From Marvania coccoides (lineage: Eukaryota; Chlorophyta; Trebouxiophyceae; Chlorellales; Chlorellaceae): a stretch of DNA of 64,000 nt. The notes beneath the pieces are model-generated. The model was not told the origin of the DNA and ran no database searches. It was given only the letters and a program-made list of their open reading frames with translations. Position 1 is the first letter of the stretch, and each line of letters begins with the position of its first letter. Positions 1-12,328 of the stretch are shown in pieces. Made by a program: the position numbers and the translations under genes. The stretch is taken from the NCBI GenBank assembly GCA_963854735.1, contig OY978106.1, positions 62,001-126,000 on the forward strand, given 5' to 3'.

Positions 1-316
1 TTTTCTCGCCTTGATTGTCGCATTGAGTTTGCGTGGTGCGTGTATTTATATACCAAATGTTTTCTTTCATGCTCGTGCTTGCAGAAGGCCATGCATGCTA
101 GTGCTAAAAAGCTGGGAGTAGTCTGTTGATCACTTATTCTGGCTTCGTCGCTTGTTCTAAGTTCTGATGTATTTACACCACGATTGTCGCATATTGCAAA
201 TCATTGAACGGATAGGGTAAGCATATATGCGCTCCTCATAGCTTTATACACTCATGAGACCTTGCAAGATTGGGGCCATTCAAAAACGAACTATTTGCTG
301 CACCGAGACAATAAAT
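1..316. other. 5' flank of amine oxidase gene, no gene seen
   Basis: AT-rich sequence upstream of the first supported ATG at 317. No conserved coding segment was recognised. It probably holds the promoter and 5' UTR of the gene that follows; a TATA-like TATATA lies near position 50 but is too far from the ATG to assign. Confidence 0.4.
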
Positions 317-3300
317 ATGACGGTGCCAGACACTGAGACTGCATCCAATGAAGTCATCACATCTTTTGAAAAGGTGAGCTTTCGTTCACATCCTAACTGA
401 AAATTTGCAAATTTTATAAAAACTTGTAATTTTGTTTGCTTGCGCAGACCGTTCCCGCCAGCGCCTTCAGATCTGTGGGTTTTAGTGTCCCAGAACCTTC
501 TGGGAGGGCCGCCTCAGCCTCCCTTGCCAGCTGCACATCGTCGACGCCAACGGCAACGCCAAAGGCGAGTGCAAAGTCAGGGAGAAGGGCCCTACGTGCT
601 ACGCCCACATGAAGGAGTACATTGTGAATGTCGGGATCAGAGCGAAAGATAAGATCCTGCTGGAGCTGCTGCCTGGCATGCGGATCCGCGTGTCGGTGGT
701 AAAAAAACGAGCAGTGCGTGAGATGGGCAGGAGGAGGAGAGACGGCGGGATGGCAATAGAGGAGGAGGAGGAAGAAGAAGACTCGAGATCAGTGGGGACG
801 ATGGAAGCGGCAGTGAGAGCGAGTCTGAGTCCCTGGAGGGCGTCAGCATCCTCATGGCAAGTCTCGCAATGTACTGTAATCTAGTAAAAATGCGGCATTG
901 TCGTTTCTTTGCTTATGCATGCTCTGGTTTTCTCATTTTTTTACCCAATGCTGCATGATGCTCTTCTGCAGGGCCCCCCCACGATTGCCGCTTGGAGCCT
1001 GTGCAAGGTGCAGGGTGTGTATGACACGCGGACTCCTGATGGGGAGAAGATGGTGAAGGTGACGCTCCCTGTAGAAGACTACACTTCCAGGAGATGCAGG
1101 CGTGAGTTCATGGGCATGCCCATCCCAGTCAGCGAGGCAAAGCTGCGGGCGGCGGCGGTGGCGCCAGGGGCGCTGGTCGGGGCTGAGATTCACAAATTCT
1201 TCCCTGGGCACGGCTTGTTCAACGGCAGCGTGACTGGGTTCTCTGGCAGAGTCAGCGTTCTGTACAAGGTGGAGTATGAGGACGGGGACAAAGAGGAAAT
1301 GAACAAGACCCAGGTGCTGGAGCACCTCAAGCGCAGGTGAGAGGTACTTTTATTACTGGCGAGATTTAATATGCCTATTTAATTTTCTACAACTATTCTA
1401 CTTGCAAGAAAGTGTTGGCATTGCCGTTTTGTACAAAAGCATCATTGCTGTTGTCTATAATTTCATTATTTTACAGCTCTGTTCTCCATTGTATTAAAAG
1501 CATTAATTTTAATTCCAACTTGCCATTTGCAGCATGCCAGATTGGACGGAGTTTGCCCCCAGATGGGAGGCGGAGAAGCCGCCGCCGCTGGAGGACACCC
1601 CCATGGCAGACAACTCTGACGCAGAAGAAGAAAAAGAAGAGGAGGAGCACCTGATCATGGAGGAAGATGAAGAAGAGGAGGAGAAGCTGCCTGCAAAGCG
1701 GCCGCGGGAAAAAGTGGAGCAGCAGGAGGAGCCCCCAGGTGCCAAGCGGCAGAAGAAGAAAGAATTCGCCGCTGCTGCGAAGCCTGCCGAAAAGCCTGAG
1801 GCGGCGACGGTGGTTGCGCCTAAAGCTGCTGCCCCTACTCCTCCTCCAGCTGATAAACCGCGGAAGGAGAAACCCGCAAAGCCTGCGCCACCGCCAGCGG
1901 CGTCAGCAGTCGAGGCCGCTGCTGGGCCTTCTTACGCCCGTACAGCTGCAGCACCCCACCCTCCCTCGTCTTCTGCGGTTGAGGCTGACTACTCCTCTCT
2001 GCAGGGCATTTGGAAGCCCTGTGGCGCTGGCAACGCTCGCGGCGTAGAGGCCTACTCAAGTGAGTAAATGATCAGCGGTTTTTGTTTTGGGGTTTGATAA
2101 TTTGAAGAGCCTTCGTTATTTAAATATAAACATCGACGTATTATTGATCATGCCATTATTTTTCTTCAATATATAAATTTATCACGAGTCCATCATTTTT
2201 CTTTATTTTTCTTTCTTCAATTATTTATCATCACGAGTGCATTATTTTTCCTTTCCACCAATTCAATAGAGAAAGAGCGCAAATTCCTGCCTATCGGCGC
2301 CTGGATCGTGGACCCCGTCCACCGAACCCTGCCCGGCAGATTCGGCGTCGACCACCGCCACCTGGAGCGGGGCATGCTGGCTTCAATTATGCTGGCTAAA
2401 AACTCGGTTGCTGGGTGGATTGGGGTGTACGCTGAGGGGGCAGACCCAGTCAACGGCCGCCCCGTGGGGGCCTTTCGCATTGGGTTCTACGAGTTGACGC
2501 AGGCGAAGCGCATCGTTCTGGATCACCCCCAGTTGGAGACCGAGGAAGAGGCGGTGAGTTTGATAAACCAATTACATACATACAATACATACATACAATA
2601 CATACATACAATACATACATACAATACATATTAATGAAAGAGTAGCATGCTAGCAACGATGCTTGCTTTCTTCTTTATTTCTAGCAAGGAAGATAAATCC
2701 AATTTATTCTGCATAGCTTTGGTCATATTTTCATCATTGTATCCCTGTGTCCTCATTTTTCTGATTTTTTTCCCTCCTGACTTCCGCTTTCTCGCTATTT
2801 CAATCAAACAACGCACAGGCCCGCATGTACGATCGCTTGGCGCTGGCCTATTACGGCCCCGCAGAGGCCGACACCAACTACCCTGTCGACCAGGCTGCCC
2901 TGGATGCGGTGGGGGAGCGTGAGGACAGAGCCCCTCGGGCGCTGTTCACCAGCGCGGTGACGCTGCTCAACCTGGCCAGCGGAGTGGAAGCGCCGGGCGT
3001 GAACGAGTGGAGGTAAGAGAACTATTGATTTGCAGCTGATTACAACACAATTTATTCAGCCTGTAACAATCCAATATATTTTTGTCATGCTTTATTCATG
3101 TGAACGTCTTTTGCTATATACCCTTCCTCTCATACCAATGTCCAACATTCCTTCCTTATCTTTCTTCGTACCTCAGGGAGCGCGTGCTGACCACATACGT
3201 GCTGCGTCCGCCCTCCGCAGCCGCCACCCCCTCCCTCGCGGTTGAGCTGGGCTGGCTGGTGGAGCAGGCCCCCGCCGAGTCTCTGGTGCCCGATTACAGC

Positions 3301-5481
3301 GACAAGGCGTCTCGCGCCACCTTCATCGCAGACTGCCGGAGCTGCACCGAAGCTGGGGCCCGGGTTCATCACTATGACGCCGACGCTGACACCTGCGAGC
3401 TGTGCTGCACCACCAAAGTCACGGCGCACGGCAAGCGCACCCTGTGCGCGCTCATTACTAAAGCTGCGACTTTCTTTTTGGCGCCTGAGCCGATGCACAA
3501 GTCCCCGGCCGCTGCTCGCCCTCGGCGGAGCCTAGCAGCCCCCACGCGAGCGGGTGCAGGGGTGGTGGAGCCGATGAGCGCGGAGGAAGTGGCTGCGCTG
3601 CCCAAGGGGCTGCGCGTGGCGGTGATCGGCGCAGGGGTGGCTGGACTGAAGGCAGCGGCGGAGCTGCAGGCGGCGGGGGCTGCGGTGGTGGTGCTGGAGG
3701 CGCGGCGGCGCGTGGGAGGGCGCATTCACACTGTGAATCTGAAGAGCAGCCGCGTTCCGCGCCTAGCTGGCTTCCCTTCTGCCTCTGCTGCATCATCTGG
3801 TGGGTCTAGTTCTGCCCCTGTCCCTGCCCCTGCCGCCGCTGCTGTTGATGTGGGCGCAGCCTTCGTGCTGGGCATCGCCACCGACAGGAACCCAGTCAAC
3901 CCGGTTGTGCCCTACCTCAGAGATGTCGTGGGAGCCGCCACGGTGCCCCGCCGTGCCGAGGGTAGCGTCGGTGCTTTGTTTTTTGATGAACATGGCGACC
4001 TGGTGTCGCAGGCCCAACAGCTGGTGGCGGAGGCGCACTTCAGGGAGCTCCTGCATGCTCTGGTGGAGCGTGAGAGCAGCACCAAGCGCGACGAGCGCGT
4101 GGCTGACGCGGTGGAGGCTGTTCTTGACGGCATGGTGTTTACCGAGCCGATGCAGCGGCGGATTGTGGAGTGCATGGCTGCGGACATGCAGTCTGCCCCC
4201 CTGGACAAGCTGAGTTTGAGCGGTTCCATGTCTCACACGTACTCCGGCGCGCATGGGCTGGTCGAGGGCGGGTTCAACCGGCTTACAAAAGCCATGGCGG
4301 CGGGGAAGCAGCAGGTGGCGCCGCAGGGCGAGGAGCAGCTGCCAGATGCGCCGATTAAGGACCTGCGGCTGCGGTGCCAAGTGCGAAAAGTGGTGCTCGG
4401 TGCTGGTGGGGTGGGAGTGGCCATCCACACTGGAGCAACAGCTGAGGCAAGTTTTATATTTCATATAGATATGTTTGCAGCCAGCGACACTTTTTTAGAA
4501 AGAAGAGAGTGTCCTTGTATTCAATAACACTATAATTGATTTTCTTTTTATATAAAAACTGATCTTTATACACTGTTGCAAAAATAACTCCATGCAGGAC
4601 CCTCCCATTTCGGTGGACGCTGCAGTGGTGACGCTGCCCCTGGGGGTGCTGCAGGCGGGCGCAGTGAAGTTCTCCCCGCCCCTGCCAACCTTTAAGCAGC
4701 AGGCTGTGGCTGGACTGGGCAGCAGCAACGAGACCCGGGTGGCCCTGCTGTTCGACAAGGTAAACTATTGTTTTTATCTTTTTCCTAGTATACCCTGAGG
4801 ATGAGTTAGCTCGCTAAAAGTTCCCCCTTTTCACAACCTCAGAATAAAAATCAACGATACTATGCTGATTAATAACGATCTTTCGCTTTCTATTTTCTGC
4901 AGCCATTCTGGCCCGTGGCGCCCCACTGCCTGCGCCCCCTCACTGGCAGCTACTCCTTCCTCAACCTCCATGCACTGGGCACACCAAACGCGCTGTGCGC
5001 ATGGGTGCGCCCTTCAAGGGCAGCTCGCATCGCTCCCATGACGGATAAAGAGCTCGTGAACGACGTCATGGCGGCGCGGCGGCGCATGTTTGGCGGAAAG
5101 AACGCCTCCGCCGCCTCGGTGCCGCAGCCGCTGTCGTTCAGGGTGGTGCGCTGGGGGACAGATCCTTTTGCAGGCGGGGCGCACTCCTACGTGCCGTTTG
5201 GCGCCTCCAAGGAGCTGTTTGACTGGATGGCGCTGCCTGTCACTGGGGACGACAGTTTTGACGATGATTCGGTGAGCAGCAGCGCAACAGGCGCAGCAGG
5301 GCAGCTGCGGAGGGACACGCGGCTGTTCTTTGCGGGGGAGGCTACTCACGCGCAGCATCCTTACTCTGTGGAAGGGGCGATGGAGTCAGGGGGGAGGGAG
5401 GCCATGCGGGTGCTGCGTTGGTGGAAAGACCATGGCGCCGAGACCGTGCAGGAGGGTGGGCCCAGCCAAGGCGGCCACTGA
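317..5481 (+). CDS. LSD1-like flavin amine oxidase with Tudor-like and AP2-like regions
   Basis: Ten exons joined in frame give about 1254 residues: 317-373, 486-717, 762-856, 972-1336, 1533-2059, 2270-2553, 2819-3012, 3177-4446, 4598-4759, 4903-5481. The 717/762 junction is the least certain. The C-terminal ~550 residues form a flavin amine oxidase: Rossmann motif VAVIGAGVAGLKAAAEL, then LEARRRVGGRIHT, then TLPLGVLQ followed by LPTFK, which keeps the family's active-site lysine, and finally LFFAGEATHAQHPYSVEGAM. Upstream lie a Tudor-like stretch (about residues 190-245, FFPGHGLFNG...YEDGDKEEM), an acidic/basic nuclear-looking linker, and an AP2-like half domain (about residues 470-545, ending ARMYDRLALAYYGP and TNYP). 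A CxxC...CxxC cluster precedes the oxidase. A histone demethylase role is inferred; no SWIRM domain was recognised. Two introns (857-971, 4447-4597) have GC donors. Confidence 0.8.
2573..2632. repeat. ACATACATACAATA microsatellite in intron
   Basis: About four copies of a 14-base unit (acatacatacaata) inside the intron between the two AP2-like exons of the amine oxidase gene. Confidence 0.9.
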
Positions 5482-5826
5482 TAAGCAGCAGCAAAAGATA
5501 TGAGCGACTTGCTGAATATGTATTGGTTTCTTAATTTTCTTTACTTCGATAGGTAGGAAGCGAGAGAGTGGGGAATGGATTTTATTCGAAATTGGTAGTA
5601 ACATAAATGTAGGGCGTCAAAGAAAAAGGGGAGTGGTAACGGAAGGGAGGAGCAATAGAGTTCTGAGTAGTAGTAGTAGTAGAGAGTGCATACAACAAGT
5701 TAGGAAATGGAGCGAGTATTGGTCAGATTTCAGGGATAGATAATTAATGAATAAATGGGGGAAACCGTAACGATACACAACTGTTGTTTTTCAACATCAG
5801 GTCAGTTTGGCGGTCTCTCTTTCGGT
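5482..5826. other. convergent 3' spacer
   Basis: AT-rich spacer between the convergent ends of the amine oxidase and GH16 genes. It includes a short AGT run near 5660 and an AATAAA-like string near 5750. No gene is seen. Confidence 0.5.
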
Positions 5827-8058
5827 TCACGACAAGAACAGGACAATCGCCGCCGCCAACAATGCTGCAAGTAGTGCGCTGCGTCCCTGCGCGCCGTTGC
5901 AGGGTCCAAAGAGGACGTCGTCGTTCTTGCTGGTGGCGTACTTGTCTTTATGACAGTTGATCCACTGCGCAGTGGGCATGTCTGCCGGGGAGCACCCCAC
6001 GCTGAGGTTGCTTTCCCGCTGGTACACCCTGATCCACTCGATCATCATCCACGATGGGAATTGGAGGTTCTCCAAGTCAACCTCACCAAAGTCCTGAGAC
6101 ATGCCCAGGTTGAAAATGATGTAGGTGGGCTCGTAGGGAATCAGCCGCGCGGCAATCTCGTAGGCTGGGGGGACAAGGAGGTAAAGAAAGGATGAGATGA
6201 GATGGGAGAGAGGAGGTAAAAACACGGCAGTAGAAATAAGTAGCAGAAGAATAAAAGGTGGTGGGCACAGTGCACAAGCAGATGCAATGATTTAAATGTA
6301 TATATAACTACTCTACTTACGAGTTCCGTCTGGCCTGACGCCTTCCCTGGACAGCAGCGCGTTGGTGTTGATTTCGTAGGCAAAAATGTCGTCAATGTAC
6401 CAACGGATGTACTCCCCTGGAGACCAATCCACCGCAAACTTGTGGTACCCCTCGTAGAAGGACGAGTTCAGCAGCGACACAGCGGACATTGAGTCCTGGT
6501 AGGCGTTACCTGGTCGGTTGTAGGTCCCTGACCAGCCGTTGAAATTCGTGTTAAGGTGGGAGAGAGACCCAGGGTACTGCACGCCATCCGGGATGCCCTT
6601 CTGCCTGTACCACTCCAAATCAGCCCAGTTCTGGCCTTCGGGCAGCAGCGGCGCCATCTGCAGGGTCTGAGAGGCGTGGGCTCCACCGGCACGGTCTATC
6701 GCAATCTCAAACACATCAAACTCGGGGGCGTTGCGGGCCACGCCCGTCTTCATGCCGTACCTGAACAACAAATACAGGGGGGAAAGTGCGGCGTTCAGTA
6801 AAATGTTAAAACAAAATGCCGTATTTAGCAACCGTGGAAAATTAAATTATAGGCAGCCAATTAATGAGTAGCTCACATGCTGCGGTTGACGTAGTTGGGG
6901 TCTGAGGCGTTGAGGACGCACGCGGACAGAATCTGCGAGGGCACCTTTGAGCCGTTGACTGCAGTTGCCAGCGATGACCCGTCCCCGCAGGTGTTGAACG
7001 AGTAGGGCCACAGCCCACCAGTGGAGGGCATGTAGCCAGCGCGACCCAGGTTTCCCATCGCCCAGAACGCAGGCCAGAACCCAGGGATGTTGTGCTTGCC
7101 CGGCAGCTTTACGTTCATCTCCAAGTACCTGGCAGGAAATGGAAAAAGAGAAGGGAAAAAAACGTTAAAATTTTACTCTTAGAAAATAGCAGTAGTGAAA
7201 TTGAATTTGTAGCGAAAATACGACTGGAACCTACCCGCCCCTGAAGCACCATTTGTTCCAGGTGTTCATCATTCCAGACTTGAAGTTTTTTGGGACCTTC
7301 CACTTTTCGCCGTTAGGCTGCAGCGAAATGGCGCTCTCGGGCTTGGTGGCGCGGTCGATGGTGATCACCGCCTTGCCCTCTGCAAACCGTATTAGATAAT
7401 GGTTCGGAAAGAGTGTTAAGAGTATTAAAAATAACAGCTTGAAAGAAAAAGTTTCACCGACAGGAATGTTGCGTATTTCTATTGATTGAGAGCCCCAAAC
7501 CGATTTCATTTCAAGAGCAACAGCCAACGTACGCCATGTGGAGACCTGGTCTGGCTTGTACACCTCGAGGTCTTGCGTGGGGAAGTAGTAAAGGTCCTCG
7601 GCAGTCCACCTCGAGTCCTGTTCCTTCACACCAAACTTGCGGCCCTCCTGCTCAAACTCGTCGCTAAACACCAGAACCAGGTTTTCTTTGACCCCGCTGC
7701 CACCGGGACGGCACTTTTCGTAGTCTCCCTGGCACACTGCCTTTCTGCAGGCGTCAGTGGGTGAGTCTGGGTCGATGAACTTGTATTGAGCCTGCCCTGT
7801 GCTGTTCTGGCCCAGAGCAGCCATTTGGTTGACGAACTGCTGCTGGCACGCGCTCAGGGACTGTTGCGCGAACGCCACGGCTGCACGGCGAAAACGATAT
7901 AATAAATTAATGCAAGTCGTTACCGAGGTTGTTGAGAGGTGAGCGTCAGAAAAGGCGCACGACTGAGGGAACGTACATTTAATAGTGAAGAGGGCCGTTA
8001 ACAGGGTCCATCGAAGGCTGAACACGTCCGACGTCTGAAATCTGTTTAATCTTTTCAT
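5827..8058 (-). CDS. KRE6/SKN1-type GH16 glucan enzyme
   Basis: Six exons (7977-8058, 7533-7880, 7235-7379, 6877-7128, 6321-6760, 5827-6164) join in frame to about 534 residues. The start is the ATG at 8058; the open frame further upstream lacks an ATG. The N-terminus is basic then hydrophobic (signal peptide or anchor) and the C-terminus ends in a hydrophobic stretch (SALLAALLAAAIVLF), a possible GPI or membrane anchor. Family signatures are the GFWPAFWAMGNLGRAGY segment, WPYSFNTC, and the GH16 active-site EFDVFE, with both glutamates and the aspartate kept. The KRE6/SKN1 family is linked to beta-1,6-glucan assembly in fungi and occurs in stramenopiles. Here a secretory-pathway wall or storage glucan role is inferred. 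It is convergent with the amine oxidase and divergent from the CDF transporter. Confidence 0.85.
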
Positions 8059-8552
8059 TTTTGTAAAAAGTATTTCTTCTTTACGTAACAAAACCTCCAA
8101 AGAAATAATATGCTGTTGTATCTACGATCTGTTCAGTGCAAAAATAATAAAAGGAGATTTACGTCAAAACGCGTATGAAGAACCTGCCGCGGCAGAGTGG
8201 CATGCTGTGCGGTGAGAGTGCTGTGCGGTGAGAGTGCTGAATAATTAATTTCCTGGCGAATGCGAACGCTAAAAGGTCATTGAATGGAGGAAATGCTAAA
8301 TGATTCTTTCAGCTGAGAGCACATACAGCATTATAAGACTCTGTTACAACTAAATATTATTTTGAACATTATTGCCCTGGACCCCCCCGACCTTTCACCC
8401 CTCGTTCGCACCGGCACTCACTGTTTGATGCTATTTTTAGAAACCATCTAGGATTGCACTTCCCATAATTTACAAACCGCTCTTGTCCAACACAAAAACC
8501 TTGCTCCGCCTTTCTCGGGTAGTTAGACTCTGCCTAATCCAGTGCTGTATAA
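8059..8552. promoter_or_regulatory. divergent promoter region GH16 / CDF transporter
   Basis: A 494-base AT-rich region between two start codons on opposite strands, so it must carry both promoters. It contains the 16-base tandem repeat at 8203-8239. No individual core element can be assigned with confidence. Confidence 0.5.
8203..8239. repeat. 16-base tandem repeat in divergent promoter
   Basis: The unit tgctgtgcggtgagag occurs twice perfectly (8203-8218, 8219-8234) followed by tgctg. Confidence 0.9.
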
Positions 8553-10255
8553 ATGGACGATGATGACGAGCGCATGGACGCCGCCCCCTCCGCCCCGCTG
8601 CTAGGCCATCCCCCTTCTCGCTCAGACGTCCTCTCAGACGAGGTGGTCACGCTGCAGCGGGCCATCACCGCCGCAGTGCAATGGAGCCTGGTTGCCAACG
8701 TGGCGTTGCTGCTGGCGAAAGTCGTCGCGTTGGTTGTCACTGGCAGCATGGCAGTTGCCGCTTCCACCCTGGATTCCCTCGTAGATTTGGCTTCTCAGGG
8801 CATTGTGGCGCTGGCTGACTCCACCATGAGCAAGCCGACCCGGCGGTATCCAGCTGGAATGGCGAGGCTGGAGCCTCTGGCGGTCATTGCTTGCGCTGCT
8901 GTGATGATGGCGGGCGCTGCGGAGGTCATACGAGCCTCGGTCTTGCAGCTCATCAGTGGCCTGCGCGGGGGAGACCTGCCGGACATCTGCATGACGCCGC
9001 TGATGTGAGTTTGATGAGGCAAAACAGTAGCAGCACTGTGGCGGTGTATTTAGCATTTTTTTCTCTCAAATAATTACTTTTTTCTCCTGGCAAACGCACT
9101 TTTTGTTTTTTTAACTTCCTCACATTGAAGGTACGCCATTTTGGGGGCAGCCACTTTCATCAAGCTCGTCCTCTACTTATACTGCGTGCGCCTGCGCCAG
9201 CACTCTGGCGCTGCCCTTGCCCTGGCAGAAGACCACCTCAACGATGTGGTGTCCAACGCAGGGGCAGTCATCACCGCCGCAGCCGCATCCAGCCGGCGCT
9301 CGCTGTGGTGGACTGACCCCGCTGGCGGTGTGATCATCAGTCTGTACATTGTGTTTGCGTGGATTCGCATCACCGTGCACCAGGTTCGCAAGATTGTGGG
9401 CGTGACGGCGCCTGACGAGATCACAGCGGAGCTGAAGACCCTGGCCCGGGAGCACCACCCCGGGTGCAGACTCTCCTTCCTGAGAGCCTATCACAGGTAG
9501 GAATATTTATTTTGCATTCGCGTTACTTTTATGTACAATAAAATTGAAAATAATCGCAAGTTGGGATACCTTTGTAATATGTCCAATAGTAAAAGTGATT
9601 TGACTTCGTCTTCATTAACACGCTTCCCCCTCTCCCACTTGTCAAAACCCACTGCAGTGGCCAGCGGCTGCAGGTGGACTGCGAGCTGGAGGGTCCCCCC
9701 GAAATGACGGTTGCCGCAGCCTCGCAGATCGCGCTCCATCTAAAGAAAATCCTCGAAGCTGTGGAAGAGGTAGAAAGCGCAGCTGTGGTGGTGGTGCGAG
9801 ACCCCGACGCCAGCAGGCGCGCTCGAGAGAGGAGCGCCAACAGAATCTCGCCATTAGGAAGAAAGACTTCTCAACCGATGCCCACCTACTCTCCCCACGG
9901 CTCTGCTGATTTAATGCTGCTGGGCACGTCAATGTCGGTGCCTGTGGGCAGCCCTGAGTTGGCGACTTACGGGCAGTGGAGGCACACGGTGAGCGATGGC
10001 AAGGCCGCTGCTGCTACTACAAGTGGAGATGAAGAGAGCGGGAGCATTTGGGAGGGTGTGAGGCCCGGAGCATCGACGTTTACTGATGCAGGGGAGAGGG
10101 TGGGCAATCTGCTGCCGCAGCACGCCACCCGCAGCGGGCTGGCAGGGCAGCTGCTGTGGTCCAGGAGCCTGAGGGATCCGCCAGACTGGGCGCTGAGAAG
10201 CGCCAGCTTGGTGGGGGGCGGAACGACGAGAGCTGCATCGCCCGAGGAAGAATGA
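8553..10255 (+). CDS. cation diffusion facilitator, Mn-type (MTP8-11-like)
   Basis: Three exons (8553-9004, 9131-9496, 9658-10255) give about 471 residues. The N-terminal third has hydrophobic helices. TM2 carries DSLVD and TM5 carries DHLND, the paired DxxxD motifs of the plant manganese CDF group rather than the HxxxD of zinc CDFs. After the last membrane segment comes the cytosolic domain beginning FLRAYHSGQRLQVDCEL, typical of the dimerising CDF tail, and then a long low-complexity Ser/Gly-rich extension unlike the usual compact C-terminus. Function: proton-coupled Mn2+ efflux or vacuolar/Golgi loading, inferred from the family. A TGTAA string 84 bases after the stop (10339) fits a chlorophyte poly(A) signal. 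A TATAAA directly abuts the first ATG, so the second Met (codon 8) is an alternative start. Confidence 0.88.
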
Positions 10256-10515
10256 AAGAGGGGAGAAAGAATGAAGCGTTGTCTTTGGCGATGAATGAGT
10301 CGCATGTTGCTTGCTTCCTGATATGTAGAATATGTTTGTGTAATATTTTTGTTTTAAAAATAAGTTGGAAAATACCTTCAGTTCGTTGGTAGGTTGTTCA
10401 GCAAATATCAGAGCGTCTGACAGTAATAAAATAAGAAAAAACAGAAGCAAGGATGTCCAAGTTGTCATCCCCCAGTGACGTAATGGAGGGTCAGGTCAAG
10501 TCATAGCTTTAGTAA

Positions 10516-12328
10516 TTATTTCTTTGCAGGGGCGGCAGCAGCGGAAGTGGCAGTCTCGCTGCCTTCTGTCTTATTCCCGCCATTTTTTTCATCTTTCTTG
10601 ATCTTCTCGTCCTCCACCGCATTCTTCACCGCCTTGGCCGCGCAGCAGCAGCACAGCCACCGCATGATGCACCCACCGCACTCAGCCCTGCTCTCCTCCT
10701 TGTGCTGCTGCGCTAGCTTGGCTTGCGCCGAGTCAAAGTTCGCAGCCGAGGTAGGCACCCCCTGGAACACCTCCACGGGGGCAGACTCTGCCACCTTGGC
10801 CCGTGCCGGCAGTCCAAATGTGCCGCAGTGCACCAGCCGGCGCCCCTCTGGCAGGGGGGCAGCCTGAGCGGGGAGCTTCTGGAAGTGAACAATGGCGTTT
10901 TCTTTTTCCATGCGGCGCATGGTGTCGTACAGCACGCGATCCAGCTCCTGAGGGAAAGAAACAGGAACAAATGAGAAGATATGTTCTTCCAACTGTAAAC
11001 TATATCAAATAAAAGCCACCACCAGAACAAAAATATAGAATTAAAAGCAAACAATCAACATCAATAACAAATTAATTAAACTTGCCTCGTCAAATCGCCT
11101 GTGCAGCTTGCCCAGGGTGGCCGACTCCGCCCGGTCAAATGCCGCCGCCTCCTTCTTCATCTGAAAGAACGCCAGCTCAGCCTCCTTCACGCTGCGCAGC
11201 CCAGGCCCGATCGCCACCTTCTCCGCTTTCCACTGCACGATGCCATTGAAGGTCTGCGCGTACACCTCAAATGCTGCCCGCTTGTACCCGCAGTAGGCAG
11301 TCATTTTGCCGCCTGCCGCCAGCGGTTTCAGCAGCTTCACCGCCTCTGTGTACTGATCGCGAGTGTCCCGCGCCAGAGCAGCAATCAGCGCCGGCTGGTT
11401 GCCCTTGGTAATGGCCCGCAGCACGGTGATGCCTTGGGCGTCAGCCAGGGCGCAGCACGCCGCAGCACGCAGCACGTCTGGCGCGCAGTCACCGGCTTCA
11501 GCGGCTGGCAGGGTTTTCACGCAGAGGGGGGCCACTGCAGACGCGGTGTAGTCGAAAATGCCAGCAGCCAGGCGCAGCAGGTGGTATGCTTTGCCTGCTG
11601 GGCCGGCAGGAACGCCGGCGGTAGTGGACTCGCACAGCAGGGAGGCACGTGCCATGCACCACAGCCCACCGGCTGTGAGCACAGAGGCCAGCTCGAAACT
11701 GCATAGGAGAATGAAGATGGAAATAATTGAATTAATTGAGATAAGAGAGCTAAATTGTTAACCAGTTAAACAGAAGGGTGCAATTGCTCATAAACTGAAC
11801 TCACGCTGCGTCAGCGCACGTCGCTTCTTTTTTCGCAGCCAGCACCTGGTTCCACGAGAACTTGACAGCGTGGCGCAGGGGGGAGGTGCCAGTCAGGGTC
11901 TTGGTGGTGGCAGCAGAGGAGGGGGCAGAGGGCTTGGTGTCCAGCTTCTGCTCAGCTTCATCCAGCGCCCGATCGACAGACACGTCGGCAGGAGCGAGGA
12001 GGCCGGCAGGAAGCGCGGAACCAGCGGGCTCCACCAGCACTAGCAGCACCGCTACGTACTCCTTGAGCGCGCCCATCGCTGCCTCCTGCTCAATGACCTT
12101 GCTGTCCATCGCCGCTAAGAATGCGCGCCGCGTGGTGTCCAAGGAGTCGACCAACTCGCTGGCGCTCTTCTTATTTGGGGAAGCGTCATCGTCGAGGTAG
12201 GGACTGAGCGCTTCGTCGAAGAATTTGGAGGCTTTGGGTCCCGCGTTTGGAGATTTGAGATTGGCAGGATAAATAAAAGGGTGGATTGGAGGGATCTCGG
12301 GCCCCTTGGCAGCTGGATCGTCCGCCAT
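10516..12328 (-). CDS. BRO1-domain protein
   Basis: Three exons (11805-12328, 11086-11698, 10516-10947) give about 522 residues. I start at the ATG at 12328 (MADDPAAKG); an in-frame ATG at 12376 would add 16 hydrophobic residues and looks like leader sequence. The body is alpha-helical with BRO1-like stretches: KAYHLLRLAAGIFDYTA, then the AxxQ-type helices and the Y-rich CGYKRAAFEVYAQ. BRO1 domains (ALIX, BROX, Bro1) bind ESCRT-III, so a role in endosomal or membrane-repair sorting is inferred. The tail holds a Cys-rich patch (CGGCIMRWLCCCC), possibly palmitoylated, then a Lys/Glu-rich end. The second intron (10948-11085) has a GC donor (GAG|GCAAGT). Head-to-head with the NSUN5 gene, 143 bases apart. 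Confidence 0.7.

Noticed and set aside
4598..4759. Possible loss of the catalytic lysine in the amine oxidase (LGVLQ)
   Set aside because: The active-site lysine of this family lies in the following LPxWK motif, and LPTFK is present here.
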